DNA of 64,000 bases from an uncultured Christensenellaceae bacterium (GTDB lineage Bacteria; Bacillota; Clostridia; Christensenellales; Pumilibacteraceae): contig CAJUKG010000005.1 of NCBI GenBank assembly GCA_910586925.1, positions 121,384-185,383 of the forward strand, read 5' to 3'. Below, piece by piece: positions 8,751 through 16,815 of this stretch. Position 1 is the first letter of the stretch; every line of letters begins with the position of its first letter. The notes below the pieces were generated by a model. That model was not told the DNA's origin, searched no databases, and saw nothing but the letters and a program-made list of their open reading frames with translations. The position numbers and the translations under genes were made by a program.

Positions 8751-9109
8751 GGCAACACCGACTTTATCGCGACGGCGATCATTATGAGCGCGAAAATCAC
8801 GTTCACCGCCGTGCCGTTGAGTTTGTCGAGCGCGGCGGCACCGATCGCCCCGCCGCCTACCACGCCGATACAGGCACACAATACGCTCGTAAGATCGAAA
8901 TAACCGTGCGCGACGTATATAGCCGCGCTGATCACGCAAATGGGAAGTATAATAAGCAGTGCCGTCGCATGCGCCGCTTTTGCGTCCAAGCCTCGCGCAC
9001 GCAACAGCGGAACGCACAACATTCCGCCCCCGCCGCCGAAGAATCCCGACACAAACCCGACCGCGGCACTGCCGCCTATCGTCAACGCGTTTTTAACTTT
9101 TGTATTCAC
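8747..9109 (-). CDS. TauE/SafE family membrane protein, N-terminal half
   Basis: About 120 residues and about four helices. GFVSGFFGGGGGMLCVPLL (about 18-36) is the TSUP Gly-rich motif, followed by KAAHATALLIILPICVISA, the conserved helix after it. It is partnered with the overlapping gene at 8313-8750. The start is uncertain: GTG at 9109 gives the usual N-terminus, but no ribosome-binding site is visible. The frame stays open with core-like codon use to TTG at 9256, which would add a basic 49-residue extension. The small size and coupling suggest a split two-gene transporter rather than a frameshift. Confidence 0.7.
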   Translation of the reverse strand: MNTKVKNALTIGGSAAVGFVSGFFGGGGGMLCVPLLRARGLDAKAAHATALLIILPICVISAAIYVAHGYFDLTSVLCACIGVVGGGAIGAAALDKLNGTAVNVIFALIMIAVAIKSVLP

Positions 9110-9294
9110 GTAAATAGTTTTGCGCAGTTTTGCCGAAAATAACCGTAAAGAACGCGACGGTGCGGCGCGGAACGGTTTTGCCGAACTGCCGAGCCGCGAC
9201 GAAACGGGCGCGAATAAACGCACGGCGAGCGCGTAAGTACCGAGCGCGACGGACAAATTATTTTGAACAAAAGCATTTACCCCGTTAAAATCAT

Positions 9295-9323
9295 TTGCAA
9301 TTTACGCGCTTATACTATATAAT
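9295..9323 (+). promoter_or_regulatory. sigma-A promoter of the 1172-residue surface protein
   Basis: TTGCAA (9295-9300), 17 bp, TATAAT (9318-9323). Leader about 39 nt with AAAGGTG before the ATG at 9369. Confidence 0.75.
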
Positions 9324-9368
9324 ATATGTTGTATAGAAAAAATCCTATTAAAAGGTGTTTACATTTAC

Positions 9369-12300
9369 ATGCACACTATCAAAAAACTGAAGAACAAAGC
9401 GTTGGCATTAGTGCTGACAACAGCTCTCGCTCTCCCCGTCGCCACAGGCGCGGTAGGCTTACTTTCCGGTTCCGCCGCCCGTGCCGATGAGGACATCAAC
9501 GAGTACGAACCCACTTCCGTCGGTATTTCCAACGAGCATTTCACCAACTCGTCGGGCAGCTACCCCGCCACACCCAATTCGTGGTCGGGCAGTGCCGCGG
9601 TCGAAGGTGCGACGGTAGGCGGCGTTGTGTCTGGCGTCATAGATCTTTCCGACGCGTATTTCAACAATAACGTAGACGGCAAGACGAGCAACGAGCTTTA
9701 CGAGCTTTCGCAGTACCCCGAGTTCGGCGTCAACAAGGACAAGCCGCAAACGATATTCGGTGCGAACAGTAAGTACAAAGGTTCGGACGAGAAAGCACTT
9801 CTCGTCAACACCAAGCCCGGCGCGGAAGTAGCATACGCATATACTTCGAGCGACATGTCGTTCTCGCCCAACTCGTTCTACCGCGTTTCCACGTGGGTCA
9901 AGACGGGCGATTTCGCGCAGGACACGGGCGCGACGGTAAAGCTCACCGGGCTTAACCAAAGCGTCGCGTTCCACAATATCAACACCGTCAAGAACCTCAA
10001 AAACACCGACGGCGACATTGTTCTCAACGAAAGCAATAAGTACGGCTGGGTCAAGTACACCTTCTATGTCCGCACTTCCGCCGCATATACGCGCAGCGTC
10101 AAGCTCTCGCTCGGCATTGGCGACGCGGCTGACGACGACGAGAAGCCGACGGGCTACGAGCCTCGCGCGGCGCACGGCTATGCCCTGTTCGACACCGTTT
10201 CCGCGGAACGCATTTCGGCGCACGACTTCGCTACCGAAACAATGTACTTCACGCAAACAGACGTCGAGAACGTGTATTCGTATAACGCGCTCGACGGACA
10301 TTCGATCGCGGTTGATCTTTACGAACCCACTTCGTTCACCGCAAACGACGGCATGACAGACGTCGAGATAGGTACTTTCTCGTCCGGCTTCGAAAACTAT
10401 TGGCAGACGAACGTGCGTTATGACGAATACAGCGAGGACATTCCCTCGACGGGCGTCGGATCGGGATTCATTTACAATTCCGAAAGCATCATTCCCGACC
10501 TCGAGTCGGACGACAATCTTTACGGCTTCTCGCAAAACCCGTGGGCACCGCTCGGCAGAGCCGAACACAGCACCGTGCTCGGCGGCAAAACGCATCCCAT
10601 GCTCGACGGCACCAATGCCAACATTCTCATCATCGAAAATCCCGAGAACGCCGCTTACGGCGTCGCCTCGCCTACCGTTACGATAAAGCGTAACAGATAT
10701 TACCGTTTCTCGGTATGGGTAAAGGGCGATAACCTCGAAGGCACGGCTGGTATCGGTATCCTCGTCAAAGGCAAGCGCAACGGCGCGAACAACTTCCGCA
10801 AGCTCGGCGAATATTCGGGACTTACGGGCGACAGCGCGGATACCGCGCATTACGGCTGGAAACAGCAGGTAGTTTATATCAAAGGCTCGTCGCTGTACGA
10901 CTACACGGTCAAGTTCGAGCTGTGGCTCGGCACGCCTTCGTCCAAAGCGAAAGGTCTTGCAATGTTCGACAACGTATGCTTCGACGAACTCCTTTATTCG
11001 GAATATACCGAAATGTCGAGCGCAGACAGCGGCAACGTCATTTCGGACATTGACACTGCGTCCGCGGATACGGGCATCGCCAACGGCAACTTCGACAATG
11101 TCGGCGACTATGAGGACGAACTCAAGTTCCCCGCACCCGTTGCCGAGTGGACTTATATCACGCCCGATACCGCCGAAACAAAAGGTTTCTCTGCGGCGGA
11201 AGTCAACACCGACAAAGCCGTCTACGGAATTCTCCCCACCGACGACGAAATGTTCGATAAGACGAGCGCGAGCGGCGCGATCCCTTCGGTGATCAACCCC
11301 TCGACAATGGCAACCGACCTCACCAATGTCATGTTGCTTTCGTCCACCGCGCCCACGGCGATCGCCTACCGCTCTCCCGCAATAACCGTTTCGAGCGGCT
11401 CGGCGTACCGCATCACCGCAGACCTTGCAGTCAACAATATCGACGGGTACGGTGCTTCGCTCGTTCTCAAAACGACGGCAGGCAACGTGATCTCCACGAT
11501 CCAAGGCATCAAAGACACATATAACGCCTTCCACACCTACACTTTCCATATCAACGCGCCGCTTTCCGGTCAAACGCTGTACCTCGAAGTTTGGCTCGGA
11601 CTCGGCGATCGCAAAGACAACACTTCCCGTCTTTCGTCCGGCAACGTGTATGTAAAGCGCGTCGGTATCGAAGATTGGACGGCGGCGGAGGGCAGCACTC
11701 TCGACGCCGAATACAAAGTTTTGCTCGATAAATACAAACACGATATAACCGTTTCCGCATTGCGCGACAGACTCGATTACGGCGTGTACGCATTCGGCGC
11801 ACCTACCCTCGATTACTACGACATTTATTCCTACGCCGAAACCGACGAGCCGGGCGTGCCCTATCAGTGGAACAGATCGTCCGCCAACTTCAACATTAAA
11901 GGCGGCTTGATAAATGCCGACGACCCGCGCAACAACAATATTGCGGGACTTGACACGACGGACCTCTCGGGCAACATTCTGTATATCCACAACCTCGATA
12001 TCAGCCGCACGACATACACTTACGACAACACCGTTACGTTCGAAGCGAATAAATACTACAAGCTCGACGTCGACGTGCGCGTAGACGTAACCGACGCCGT
12101 CCGCAAAGACGAAACGACGGTCGGCGCGGTACTCAAGCTCACAGGTTCTAAAGCAACCGAATTCTCCAACATAAAAGACACGACGACAGTGATCGCAAAA
12201 GACGCCGACGGCAACGAGATCCTCGACCGCGAGTCCTTCCAAACCTATTCGTTCTATATCGCCACAGGCGAGAACGGCGGCGACATCGGACTCGAAATAG

Positions 12301-12887
12301 TGTTCGGCGGTACTGACAGAGCGTCGTATGTACAGGGCAAACTGTTCGTCAAGAATATCGCTCTCTCCGAGATCGACAACCTCATTTTCGAAGAAGCGGA
12401 AAAAGATACCGACAACGACCGTATTCGTACAGCCACACTTTCCGAAGCGGACGAAACGGAAGAAGACACAGATAACACCGAAGCCGCTTCTTCCGAAATC
12501 CAGTGGTGGATCATTCCGACGGTTATCTTCAGTGCGGCACTGCTCGCAGTCATTATCATAATATTGGTCATCAAACTGCGCGAATACGTCGCCAAAAAGC
12601 GCAAGAAGAAAATCACCTACTCTACCGAGTACGACAGATCGAATACCATTCGCGACATCGAGCGGTTGCAAGCACAAAACGCGAACGACGAGAACGGCAC
12701 CGCAGTGCCCGAACTCGAACCCGCAGACGAGCTTGACGACGACGCGCCCGAGGCGGAAGAACCGAAAGAAGCCGCCGAGGAACAAAGCGAAGACGCGCCG
12801 ACCGAAGAAAGCACTTCGGAAGATACCGCCGCGGAAGAAAAACCCGCAGACGTCAAAAAGTCCGATTACGACGACCTCGACGACTAA
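9369..12887 (+). CDS. Large surface protein with four jelly-roll-like (carbohydrate-binding-type) modules and a membrane anchor
   Basis: 1172 residues. Signal peptide at about 1-40 (Lys-rich start, then an Ala/Leu core ending SAARADE). Four modules share the pattern aromatic-Y-R/K-[hydrophobic]-[ST]-x-W/V-V-K followed by G-x-x-[LIV]-x-L: FYRVSTWVKTGD (about 176), YYRFSVWVKGDN (about 444), YRITADLAVNN (about 678) and YYKLDVDVRVD (about 897). This resembles beta-jelly-roll carbohydrate-binding modules (CBM_4_9-like), a structural guess. A transmembrane helix (about 1042-1063) is followed by a basic stretch and a long Glu/Asp-rich cytoplasmic tail (about 1110-1172). It has its own promoter and terminator. 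It probably binds glycans or shapes the envelope; no catalytic motif is seen. Confidence 0.72.
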   Translation: MHTIKKLKNKALALVLTTALALPVATGAVGLLSGSAARADEDINEYEPTSVGISNEHFTNSSGSYPATPNSWSGSAAVEGATVGGVVSGVIDLSDAYFNNNVDGKTSNELYELSQYPEFGVNKDKPQTIFGANSKYKGSDEKALLVNTKPGAEVAYAYTSSDMSFSPNSFYRVSTWVKTGDFAQDTGATVKLTGLNQSVAFHNINTVKNLKNTDGDIVLNESNKYGWVKYTFYVRTSAAYTRSVKLSLGIGDAADDDEKPTGYEPRAAHGYALFDTVSAERISAHDFATETMYFTQTDVENVYSYNALDGHSIAVDLYEPTSFTANDGMTDVEIGTFSSGFENYWQTNVRYDEYSEDIPSTGVGSGFIYNSESIIPDLESDDNLYGFSQNPWAPLGRAEHSTVLGGKTHPMLDGTNANILIIENPENAAYGVASPTVTIKRNRYYRFSVWVKGDNLEGTAGIGILVKGKRNGANNFRKLGEYSGLTGDSADTAHYGWKQQVVYIKGSSLYDYTVKFELWLGTPSSKAKGLAMFDNVCFDELLYSEYTEMSSADSGNVISDIDTASADTGIANGNFDNVGDYEDELKFPAPVAEWTYITPDTAETKGFSAAEVNTDKAVYGILPTDDEMFDKTSASGAIPSVINPSTMATDLTNVMLLSSTAPTAIAYRSPAITVSSGSAYRITADLAVNNIDGYGASLVLKTTAGNVISTIQGIKDTYNAFHTYTFHINAPLSGQTLYLEVWLGLGDRKDNTSRLSSGNVYVKRVGIEDWTAAEGSTLDAEYKVLLDKYKHDITVSALRDRLDYGVYAFGAPTLDYYDIYSYAETDEPGVPYQWNRSSANFNIKGGLINADDPRNNNIAGLDTTDLSGNILYIHNLDISRTTYTYDNTVTFEANKYYKLDVDVRVDVTDAVRKDETTVGAVLKLTGSKATEFSNIKDTTTVIAKDADGNEILDRESFQTYSFYIATGENGGDIGLEIVFGGTDRASYVQGKLFVKNIALSEIDNLIFEEAEKDTDNDRIRTATLSEADETEEDTDNTEAASSEIQWWIIPTVIFSAALLAVIIIILVIKLREYVAKKRKKKITYSTEYDRSNTIRDIERLQAQNANDENGTAVPELEPADELDDDAPEAEEPKEAAEEQSEDAPTEESTSEDTAAEEKPADVKKSDYDDLDD

Positions 12888-12916
12888 ACTTCTACAACAT
12901 AAATCACAACACAAAA

Positions 12917-12946
12917 CTGCCGCGACGAAATGCCGCGGCAGTTTTT
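12917..12946 (+). terminator. Strong intrinsic terminator
   Basis: CTGCCGCG (12917-12924) pairs with CGCGGCAG (12934-12941), extended by A-T pairs and followed by TTTTT. Confidence 0.9.
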
Positions 12947-12984
12947 ATGTTGTATTCATACATACGCAAAAGATCCGTTCGACG

Positions 12985-13896
12985 CTACTTCTTCTCTTTG
13001 CGACGTTTATCGTTGATAATTTCGAGTGCCTGTTCGTCGATGACCGTTATGCCCTCCTCTTTGGCGATCGCCACCATTTGTGACAGCGCGGCCTTTAAGA
13101 ATATGCGCGGTATTTTGGTCAGCTTGGCGCACGCCTCGTCCGTAAACGTAACGTCGGGGTCGATACGCTTCGCCGCATACATGACCGAACTGACGTCGCC
13201 GTCCTTTGCGGGGATCTTTTCGGGGTACGGTTTTCGGAATGCCGAGCACCAGAAATTCGTGCTGTCGCGATATCCGTAATCGACGGGCACGGGCGGAAAA
13301 TTGCCCGCCTTCACTCCGTTTATTATCGAATCGTAATACTTTTCTTTCATGAGGATCTTGTCGATCTTGAGTATAAAGTGCGCGCCGAACTTGCTCGTAA
13401 TGCCGTTGAAATTACGGTACGGCGGCTCATACCCTTCAAGACACCCGGGCTTATCGAGATACGCGTCTTCGAGCGTACCGTCCCAACTGCACTCGAACAC
13501 CTGATATGCTTCCTTGACGACCTTCGGGCGGTTATCGCCGCCCGCGATACCGTCCTCGAGCGTGAACAGACAGTTTTTCATCTTCTCGTCGGTAGTGTCG
13601 CCGGGGAATCCGAGCCGCACCGCCTCACGGAAAAATTTGCGCTCGTCGGTGATGAAATTGAGCGAAACGCGACTGCCGCGCAGTATGTTCTGTGCGGTAT
13701 TCGAGCTGTTGCGACATTCCAAAATCATCGCATAGTATTCTTTACCCGCTATGTAATACGGAAAACACAGCGAGTACGAGCCGAGATTGGTCTTACCGCT
13801 CTCGGAAAGTGTGCCGACGACAATGGTCGGCATGGGAAAGAATGACGACGTCTGATAGAAATTATCCACTATCCTCAAATCTTTGAACGAACTCAT
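12985..13896 (-). CDS. Flavin-reductase-like protein with a C-terminal PCP_red-like helical domain
   Basis: 303 residues. The N-terminal part (about 15-185) has the split-barrel FMN-binding pattern of flavin reductase/flavoredoxin proteins: PTIVVGTLSESGKTNLGSYS, then NSSNTAQNILRGSRVSLNFI. The last 65 residues (about 235-300, including KLTKIPRIFLKAALSQMVA) resemble the short helical PCP_red domain also found on small redox proteins. FMN binding is therefore likely and the substrate is unknown. It is the last gene of the four-gene ASCH operon. AAGGAG precedes the ATG, 32 nt after the upstream stop. Confidence 0.65.
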   Translation of the reverse strand: MSSFKDLRIVDNFYQTSSFFPMPTIVVGTLSESGKTNLGSYSLCFPYYIAGKEYYAMILECRNSSNTAQNILRGSRVSLNFITDERKFFREAVRLGFPGDTTDEKMKNCLFTLEDGIAGGDNRPKVVKEAYQVFECSWDGTLEDAYLDKPGCLEGYEPPYRNFNGITSKFGAHFILKIDKILMKEKYYDSIINGVKAGNFPPVPVDYGYRDSTNFWCSAFRKPYPEKIPAKDGDVSSVMYAAKRIDPDVTFTDEACAKLTKIPRIFLKAALSQMVAIAKEEGITVIDEQALEIINDKRRKEKK

Positions 13897-13928
13897 ATTA
13901 TCACTCCTTTATGGATTTTAATACGTAT

Positions 13929-14585
13929 TTAGCGCACGAGCATGGTCGAAAAATATTTTTCCTGAAACTCAGTCATTTCGATAATGTCTTCGTCGGAAAA
14001 CATTTTGCCTTTCGGCACGACTATCCACTTGCACTCGTTATCGTCGAAACGATGAATAACTGCGGTAACGATCCCGTCAAACTCCGCTACAGCCTCGTCA
14101 ACGCCTATAATGTATGCGTCCTGTTCTTCCCCGTCGCCGCCGATCACGTCCGCCACATAGCCGTAATTGACCTTGTAGACTATGTTTTCGTGCTTCGGGT
14201 GGCGTGAACCGAGCGGTCTGTCAACAGTAACGCACACGCACTTACCTAATACGCCCGCATACTGCGCCCGAAGCTGTTTTTTCGTCTTGCGCGTATTGAC
14301 CGCCGTTTCGATAAAAAGCGCGATATGCAACGCAATTACCGCACACCCGACGCTAAGCATTATTATCCCGTTCCGCCGTTCCGTCGCCGTTTCGTAATCG
14401 GCTGCGAGCATGCCGCCGAATATTACGAGCAAAACGGAAGTCGTCGCCACGATTACGCATAGTGCCGACAGGAACGCCCTGCTGCCGCGCCGAAACTTAT
14501 GCTTCGGGAACAGCGCGAGAATAAATTCCGTGTACAGCGTCAAAACAAACTCCGAGAACATTTCTAAAAACACTTCCATACGCAT
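13929..14585 (-). CDS. Two-helix membrane protein fused to an inorganic-pyrophosphatase-like domain
   Basis: 218 residues. Two transmembrane helices lie at about 38-62 and 76-94. Residues about 112-218 form a cytoplasmic domain close to the short family I pyrophosphatase-like proteins of Clostridia: VTVDRPLGSRHPKHENI, then VNYGYVADVIGGDGEEQDAY, then a KWIVVPKGKMFSDEDI tail. The catalytic loop, DGDPVD in classical enzymes, is DGEEQD here: the middle Asp is Glu, so the activity may be altered. A membrane-tethered version is unusual. Its ATG overlaps the upstream HAD stop by 1 nt (TAATG), so translation is coupled. Confidence 0.68.
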   Translation of the reverse strand: MRMEVFLEMFSEFVLTLYTEFILALFPKHKFRRGSRAFLSALCVIVATTSVLLVIFGGMLAADYETATERRNGIIMLSVGCAVIALHIALFIETAVNTRKTKKQLRAQYAGVLGKCVCVTVDRPLGSRHPKHENIVYKVNYGYVADVIGGDGEEQDAYIIGVDEAVAEFDGIVTAVIHRFDDNECKWIVVPKGKMFSDEDIIEMTEFQEKYFSTMLVR

Positions 14586-15064
14586 TACTCCCGATCTTCG
14601 CCGTTAAGCACCGCGATCGCGGCGGCGACGTGCGAATGTTCAAACCCTCGCCCTATATACGCATTGGTTTTGACGACGCAATCTGTCATCTCGCGCCAAT
14701 CGTACCGACAATCATCGATTATAACGTATCTATCGACGTCGGTGCGACCCGAGAGCCATTCGCGTATTTCGTCGGCACGGTCCGCTGACATGCCGAGATC
14801 GGGCGTTTTGTCGAAAATGTCGATACCGAACTTATCAAACGTGTCGGAAATGTATTTGCCGTCGGGCGTGCGCCCGCACTCGTCGCGATCCCATTCGACC
14901 CGCCAGGTAGAAGTGAGTACGACAACCGCGCCCGTAGCGTCGATCACGCTCTTAAGCAGCGGCAAGCGCGTTTCGTCTATGAAAGAAAGCACGTTCCAAT
15001 CCCGTTCGGCGTCGTATTTATGCGAATTGAGCACGCCGTCTATATCCAAAAATATCACTTTCAC
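14585..15064 (-). CDS. HAD-like phosphatase of the Swiss-Army-Knife RNA-repair type
   Basis: 159 residues. FLDIDGVLNSHKYDAERDW (about 5-23) is HAD motif I of the HAD_SAK family (DxDGVLN). VVVLTSTWRVEWD (about 47-59) is motif II, with the T/S followed by TWR typical of this group, and YVIIDDCRYDW (about 113-123) carries the acidic motif IV. Relatives are nucleic-acid-end-processing phosphatases, which suggests, but does not prove, a role in RNA or nucleotide repair. Starts at GTG 15064, overlapping the ASCH stop (GTGA). The neighbouring ASCH and pyrophosphatase-like genes fit a nucleotide/RNA theme. Confidence 0.78.
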   Translation of the reverse strand: MKVIFLDIDGVLNSHKYDAERDWNVLSFIDETRLPLLKSVIDATGAVVVLTSTWRVEWDRDECGRTPDGKYISDTFDKFGIDIFDKTPDLGMSADRADEIREWLSGRTDVDRYVIIDDCRYDWREMTDCVVKTNAYIGRGFEHSHVAAAIAVLNGEDRE

Positions 15065-15399
15065 GACACGACCTCAAACCGAACGGCAAGCGCGCCGTAC
15101 TTTGCTTCGTCGCTCGCCGTGTAATAACGCAAAATATACGAAACAGCCTCCTCGACCGTCATACCGCCGCAACCGCAGTCATCGAGAAGTCCCGACGAAT
15201 ACAGTTCCGAAAAAGAAGAAAATCGCATCAGATCGGTAATGCGTACCGTAATACGCTCGCCGCTGTCCGTGCATGTAAACTCGATCGTATCGCCGACGGA
15301 GAGCCGACCGCGCTTCTCGTCGAAAAGCCGTACTTCGACCGTCTTGCGTCCGCTCGCGATCATTCCGAACGGCTCTCGCGCAAGCCGCATTCGATGCAT
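15061..15399 (-). CDS. ASCH domain protein
   Basis: About 112 residues, the usual size of a single ASCH domain (a PUA-like beta-barrel that binds RNA or nucleosides). The conserved block EPFGMIASGRKTVEVRLFDE includes the SGxKxxExR motif. Then VGDTIEFT lies where the family has GD.I.F, with an aromatic-rich helix after it. The ATG at 15399 is preferred over the one at 15417: the promoter's predicted start falls at about 15418, and GGAAAG/AGGCG precede 15399. First gene of the four-gene operon. The exact ligand is unknown; some ASCH proteins are N4-acetylcytidine hydrolases or translation regulators. Confidence 0.8.
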   Translation of the reverse strand: MHRMRLAREPFGMIASGRKTVEVRLFDEKRGRLSVGDTIEFTCTDSGERITVRITDLMRFSSFSELYSSGLLDDCGCGGMTVEEAVSYILRYYTASDEAKYGALAVRFEVVS

Positions 15400-15424
15400 T
15401 TTCGCCTGTCTTTCCATATATATC

Positions 15425-15453
15425 ATTATACTATATTCGCGATATTTTGTCAA
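15425..15453 (-). promoter_or_regulatory. Consensus sigma-A promoter of the ASCH operon
   Basis: TTGACA (15448-15453), 17 bp, TATAAT (15425-15430) on the minus strand: perfect hexamers and spacing. Confidence 0.82.
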
Positions 15454-15541
15454 TCCGCCGCCGTGAATTTTATTGCGAAACACGCCCACAAAAGTACACA
15501 AAAAGTAATAAAAACTCCGCTCCGAAACAGCTCGGATTTTG

Positions 15542-15570
15542 TTGATAATTGTAGAAAAATACTATACAAT
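15542..15570 (+). promoter_or_regulatory. sigma-A promoter, leaderless, of the Spo0A-C-like gene
   Basis: TTGATA (15542-15547), 17 bp, TACAAT (15565-15570). The ATG follows 6 nt later at 15577, so the transcript should start at about the start codon. No Shine-Dalgarno. Confidence 0.65.
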
Positions 15571-15576
15571 ACAGTT

Positions 15577-15960
15577 ATGAATACGACAGCACAATACGAA
15601 TTGAAATCCGTAATAGACGATCCCACATTCCGCCTCACGGCAGAACGACTCGTGATCAAGAGCGGCGTACGCGCCGACCTGAAAGGCAGCGGCAGTCTGA
15701 TCGACGCGGTTATACTTTTCGGCACGGGAATGTGCAGCGGATTTTGCGAAATATATCGCACTATAGGCGAAATTCGCGGGATCAAACCGAAGTCCGTCAT
15801 GCGTGAAATCTCGTATGCCGTAAGCCAAGCATTCAATCTGTCGCAAAACCTTTCGGCTATGGTCGGCACTACTATCCCCGAGCAGGATATACATAACGGT
15901 CTTGTAATCGCCTATCTCGGCAGGATCTTCAAAAATCCGAGTCTGTCCGTGTACGCATGA
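15577..15960 (+). CDS. Stand-alone Spo0A C-terminal-domain-like DNA-binding protein
   Basis: 127 residues, with no receiver domain. Residues about 18-120 follow the Spo0A effector-domain pattern. GVRADLKGSGSLIDAVIL (about 30-47) lines up with the GVPAHIKGYLYLREAI region. FCEIYRTIGEIRGIKPKSVM (about 56-75) lines up with the YP.IAK.F....S.VERAIRHAI recognition helices, followed by a terminal helix. If the fold is right it could bind 0A-box-like DNA without phosphorylation control, or interfere with Spo0A. Similarity is pattern-level, done by eye. Monocistronic and probably leaderless. The ATG at 15577 is the only start consistent with the promoter. Confidence 0.62.
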   Translation: MNTTAQYELKSVIDDPTFRLTAERLVIKSGVRADLKGSGSLIDAVILFGTGMCSGFCEIYRTIGEIRGIKPKSVMREISYAVSQAFNLSQNLSAMVGTTIPEQDIHNGLVIAYLGRIFKNPSLSVYA

Positions 15961-16136
15961 CCGTTTCGGCGTGCAAGCCATATAACGATGAAACACGATC
16001 GCGACTAAACGCGTTGGCTTTTCGCAACAGATTATAATACGCCGAAATCGCCCGCAATATCGCTTTGCGGCGAAAATCGGGCATGAAAAATTTTTTAATA
16101 TTTTTCCGCTATGCACGATAAATCGGCTATATTTGC

Positions 16137-16165
16137 TTGACATTGCCTGTCCCATATGGTAGAAT
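16137..16165 (+). promoter_or_regulatory. Promoter of the tRNA-Lys/tRNA-Tyr pair
   Basis: TTGACA (16137-16142), 17 bp, TAGAAT (16160-16165); tRNA-Lys begins 16 nt later. Confidence 0.8.
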
Positions 16166-16180
16166 AATATGGTTGCGATT

Positions 16181-16256
16181 GGTCCATTAGCTCAGTCGGT
16201 AGAGCACTTGACTTTTAATCAAGTTGTCCCGCGTTCGAATCGCGGATGGATCACCA
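16181..16256 (+). tRNA. tRNA-Lys (anticodon TTT)
   Basis: 76 nt with encoded CCA. Cloverleaf: acceptor GGTCCAT/ATGGATC, anticodon stem CTTGA/TCAAG around loop CTTTTAA, T-arm GCGTTCGAATCGC. All arms close. Confidence 0.95.
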
Positions 16257-16262
16257 TAGTAC

Positions 16263-16347
16263 GGACGGGTTCCCGAGTGGCCAAAGGGAACAGACTGTAA
16301 ATCTGTCAGCTTCGCTTTCGGTGGTTCGAATCCACCCCCGTCCACCA
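16263..16347 (+). tRNA. tRNA-Tyr (anticodon GTA)
   Basis: 85 nt with encoded CCA and the long variable arm of class II tRNAs. Acceptor GGACGGG/CCCGTCC, anticodon loop CTGTAAA, T-loop TTCGAAT. It lies 6 nt after tRNA-Lys in the same transcript. Confidence 0.95.
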
Positions 16348-16348
16348 A

Positions 16349-16384
16349 AAAATCCTTCGAGCAAACAGCGAGAAGGATTTTTTA
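16349..16384 (+). terminator. Terminator of the Lys-Tyr tRNA unit
   Basis: AAATCCTTC pairs with GAAGGATTT (arms 16349-16358 and 16372-16381), followed by TTT, directly after the tRNA-Tyr CCA. Confidence 0.85.
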
Positions 16385-16780
16385 ATTCTTCACTATTCAT
16401 TCTTCACTGCTCATTAAAAATCGGGGATTTTTTGGAACAAAAAATTAAGAATAAATAACGAATAATTAGCTTACGCATTAATGATTAATACTATCAATAA
16501 CATTGCAAATCAGATATCTATGTGTTATAATATAGCGGTATAATTAGCGATGATACCGTTCTACAAACCTGTGACGAACTTAAAAGAATATTGATTGCTT
16601 CATTAAATACGGCTAAAAGCAATATGTAATTTATTCTATCCCCCCCCCGCAGCAATCCACGGGCTGTTTGTTTCGGTGACGTTTTACTTTTCGACGTTCT
16701 TATATATTTACTTCATTCTTTTTGTTTGTTTTATCAAGCACTCGCAATGGGGCCTTTTTACTTTTGACGGTGCTATTTAT
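16385..16780. other. AT-rich intergenic stretch with a poly-C tract, no gene seen
   Basis: About 400 bp without a convincing reading frame. It contains TTAATTA-type repeats near 16450, a run of about ten C residues near 16641-16650, and two TTTTACTTTT...ACG segments (about 16683 and 16757). The second resembles the promoter region before the gene at 1262. Probably decayed sequence. Confidence 0.5.
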
Positions 16781-16809
16781 TTGAAAACCTATGACAATTA
16801 TGCTATAAT
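16781..16809 (+). promoter_or_regulatory. sigma-A promoter, leaderless, of the GNAT gene
   Basis: TTGAAA (16781-16786), 17 bp, TATAAT (16804-16809), then only 6 nt to the ATG at 16816 and no Shine-Dalgarno. Confidence 0.65.
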
Positions 16810-16815
16810 GTAAAT

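Noticed and set aside
9459..12914. Very long open frame antisense to the 1172-residue surface protein (about 1150 residues)
   Set aside because: It mirrors the plus-strand gene codon by codon, lacks a ribosome-binding site and has an implausible Arg/Val/Phe-rich composition; a GC-bias shadow. The same applies to the long antisense frames over spoIVA, der, ftsZ and the ABC genes.
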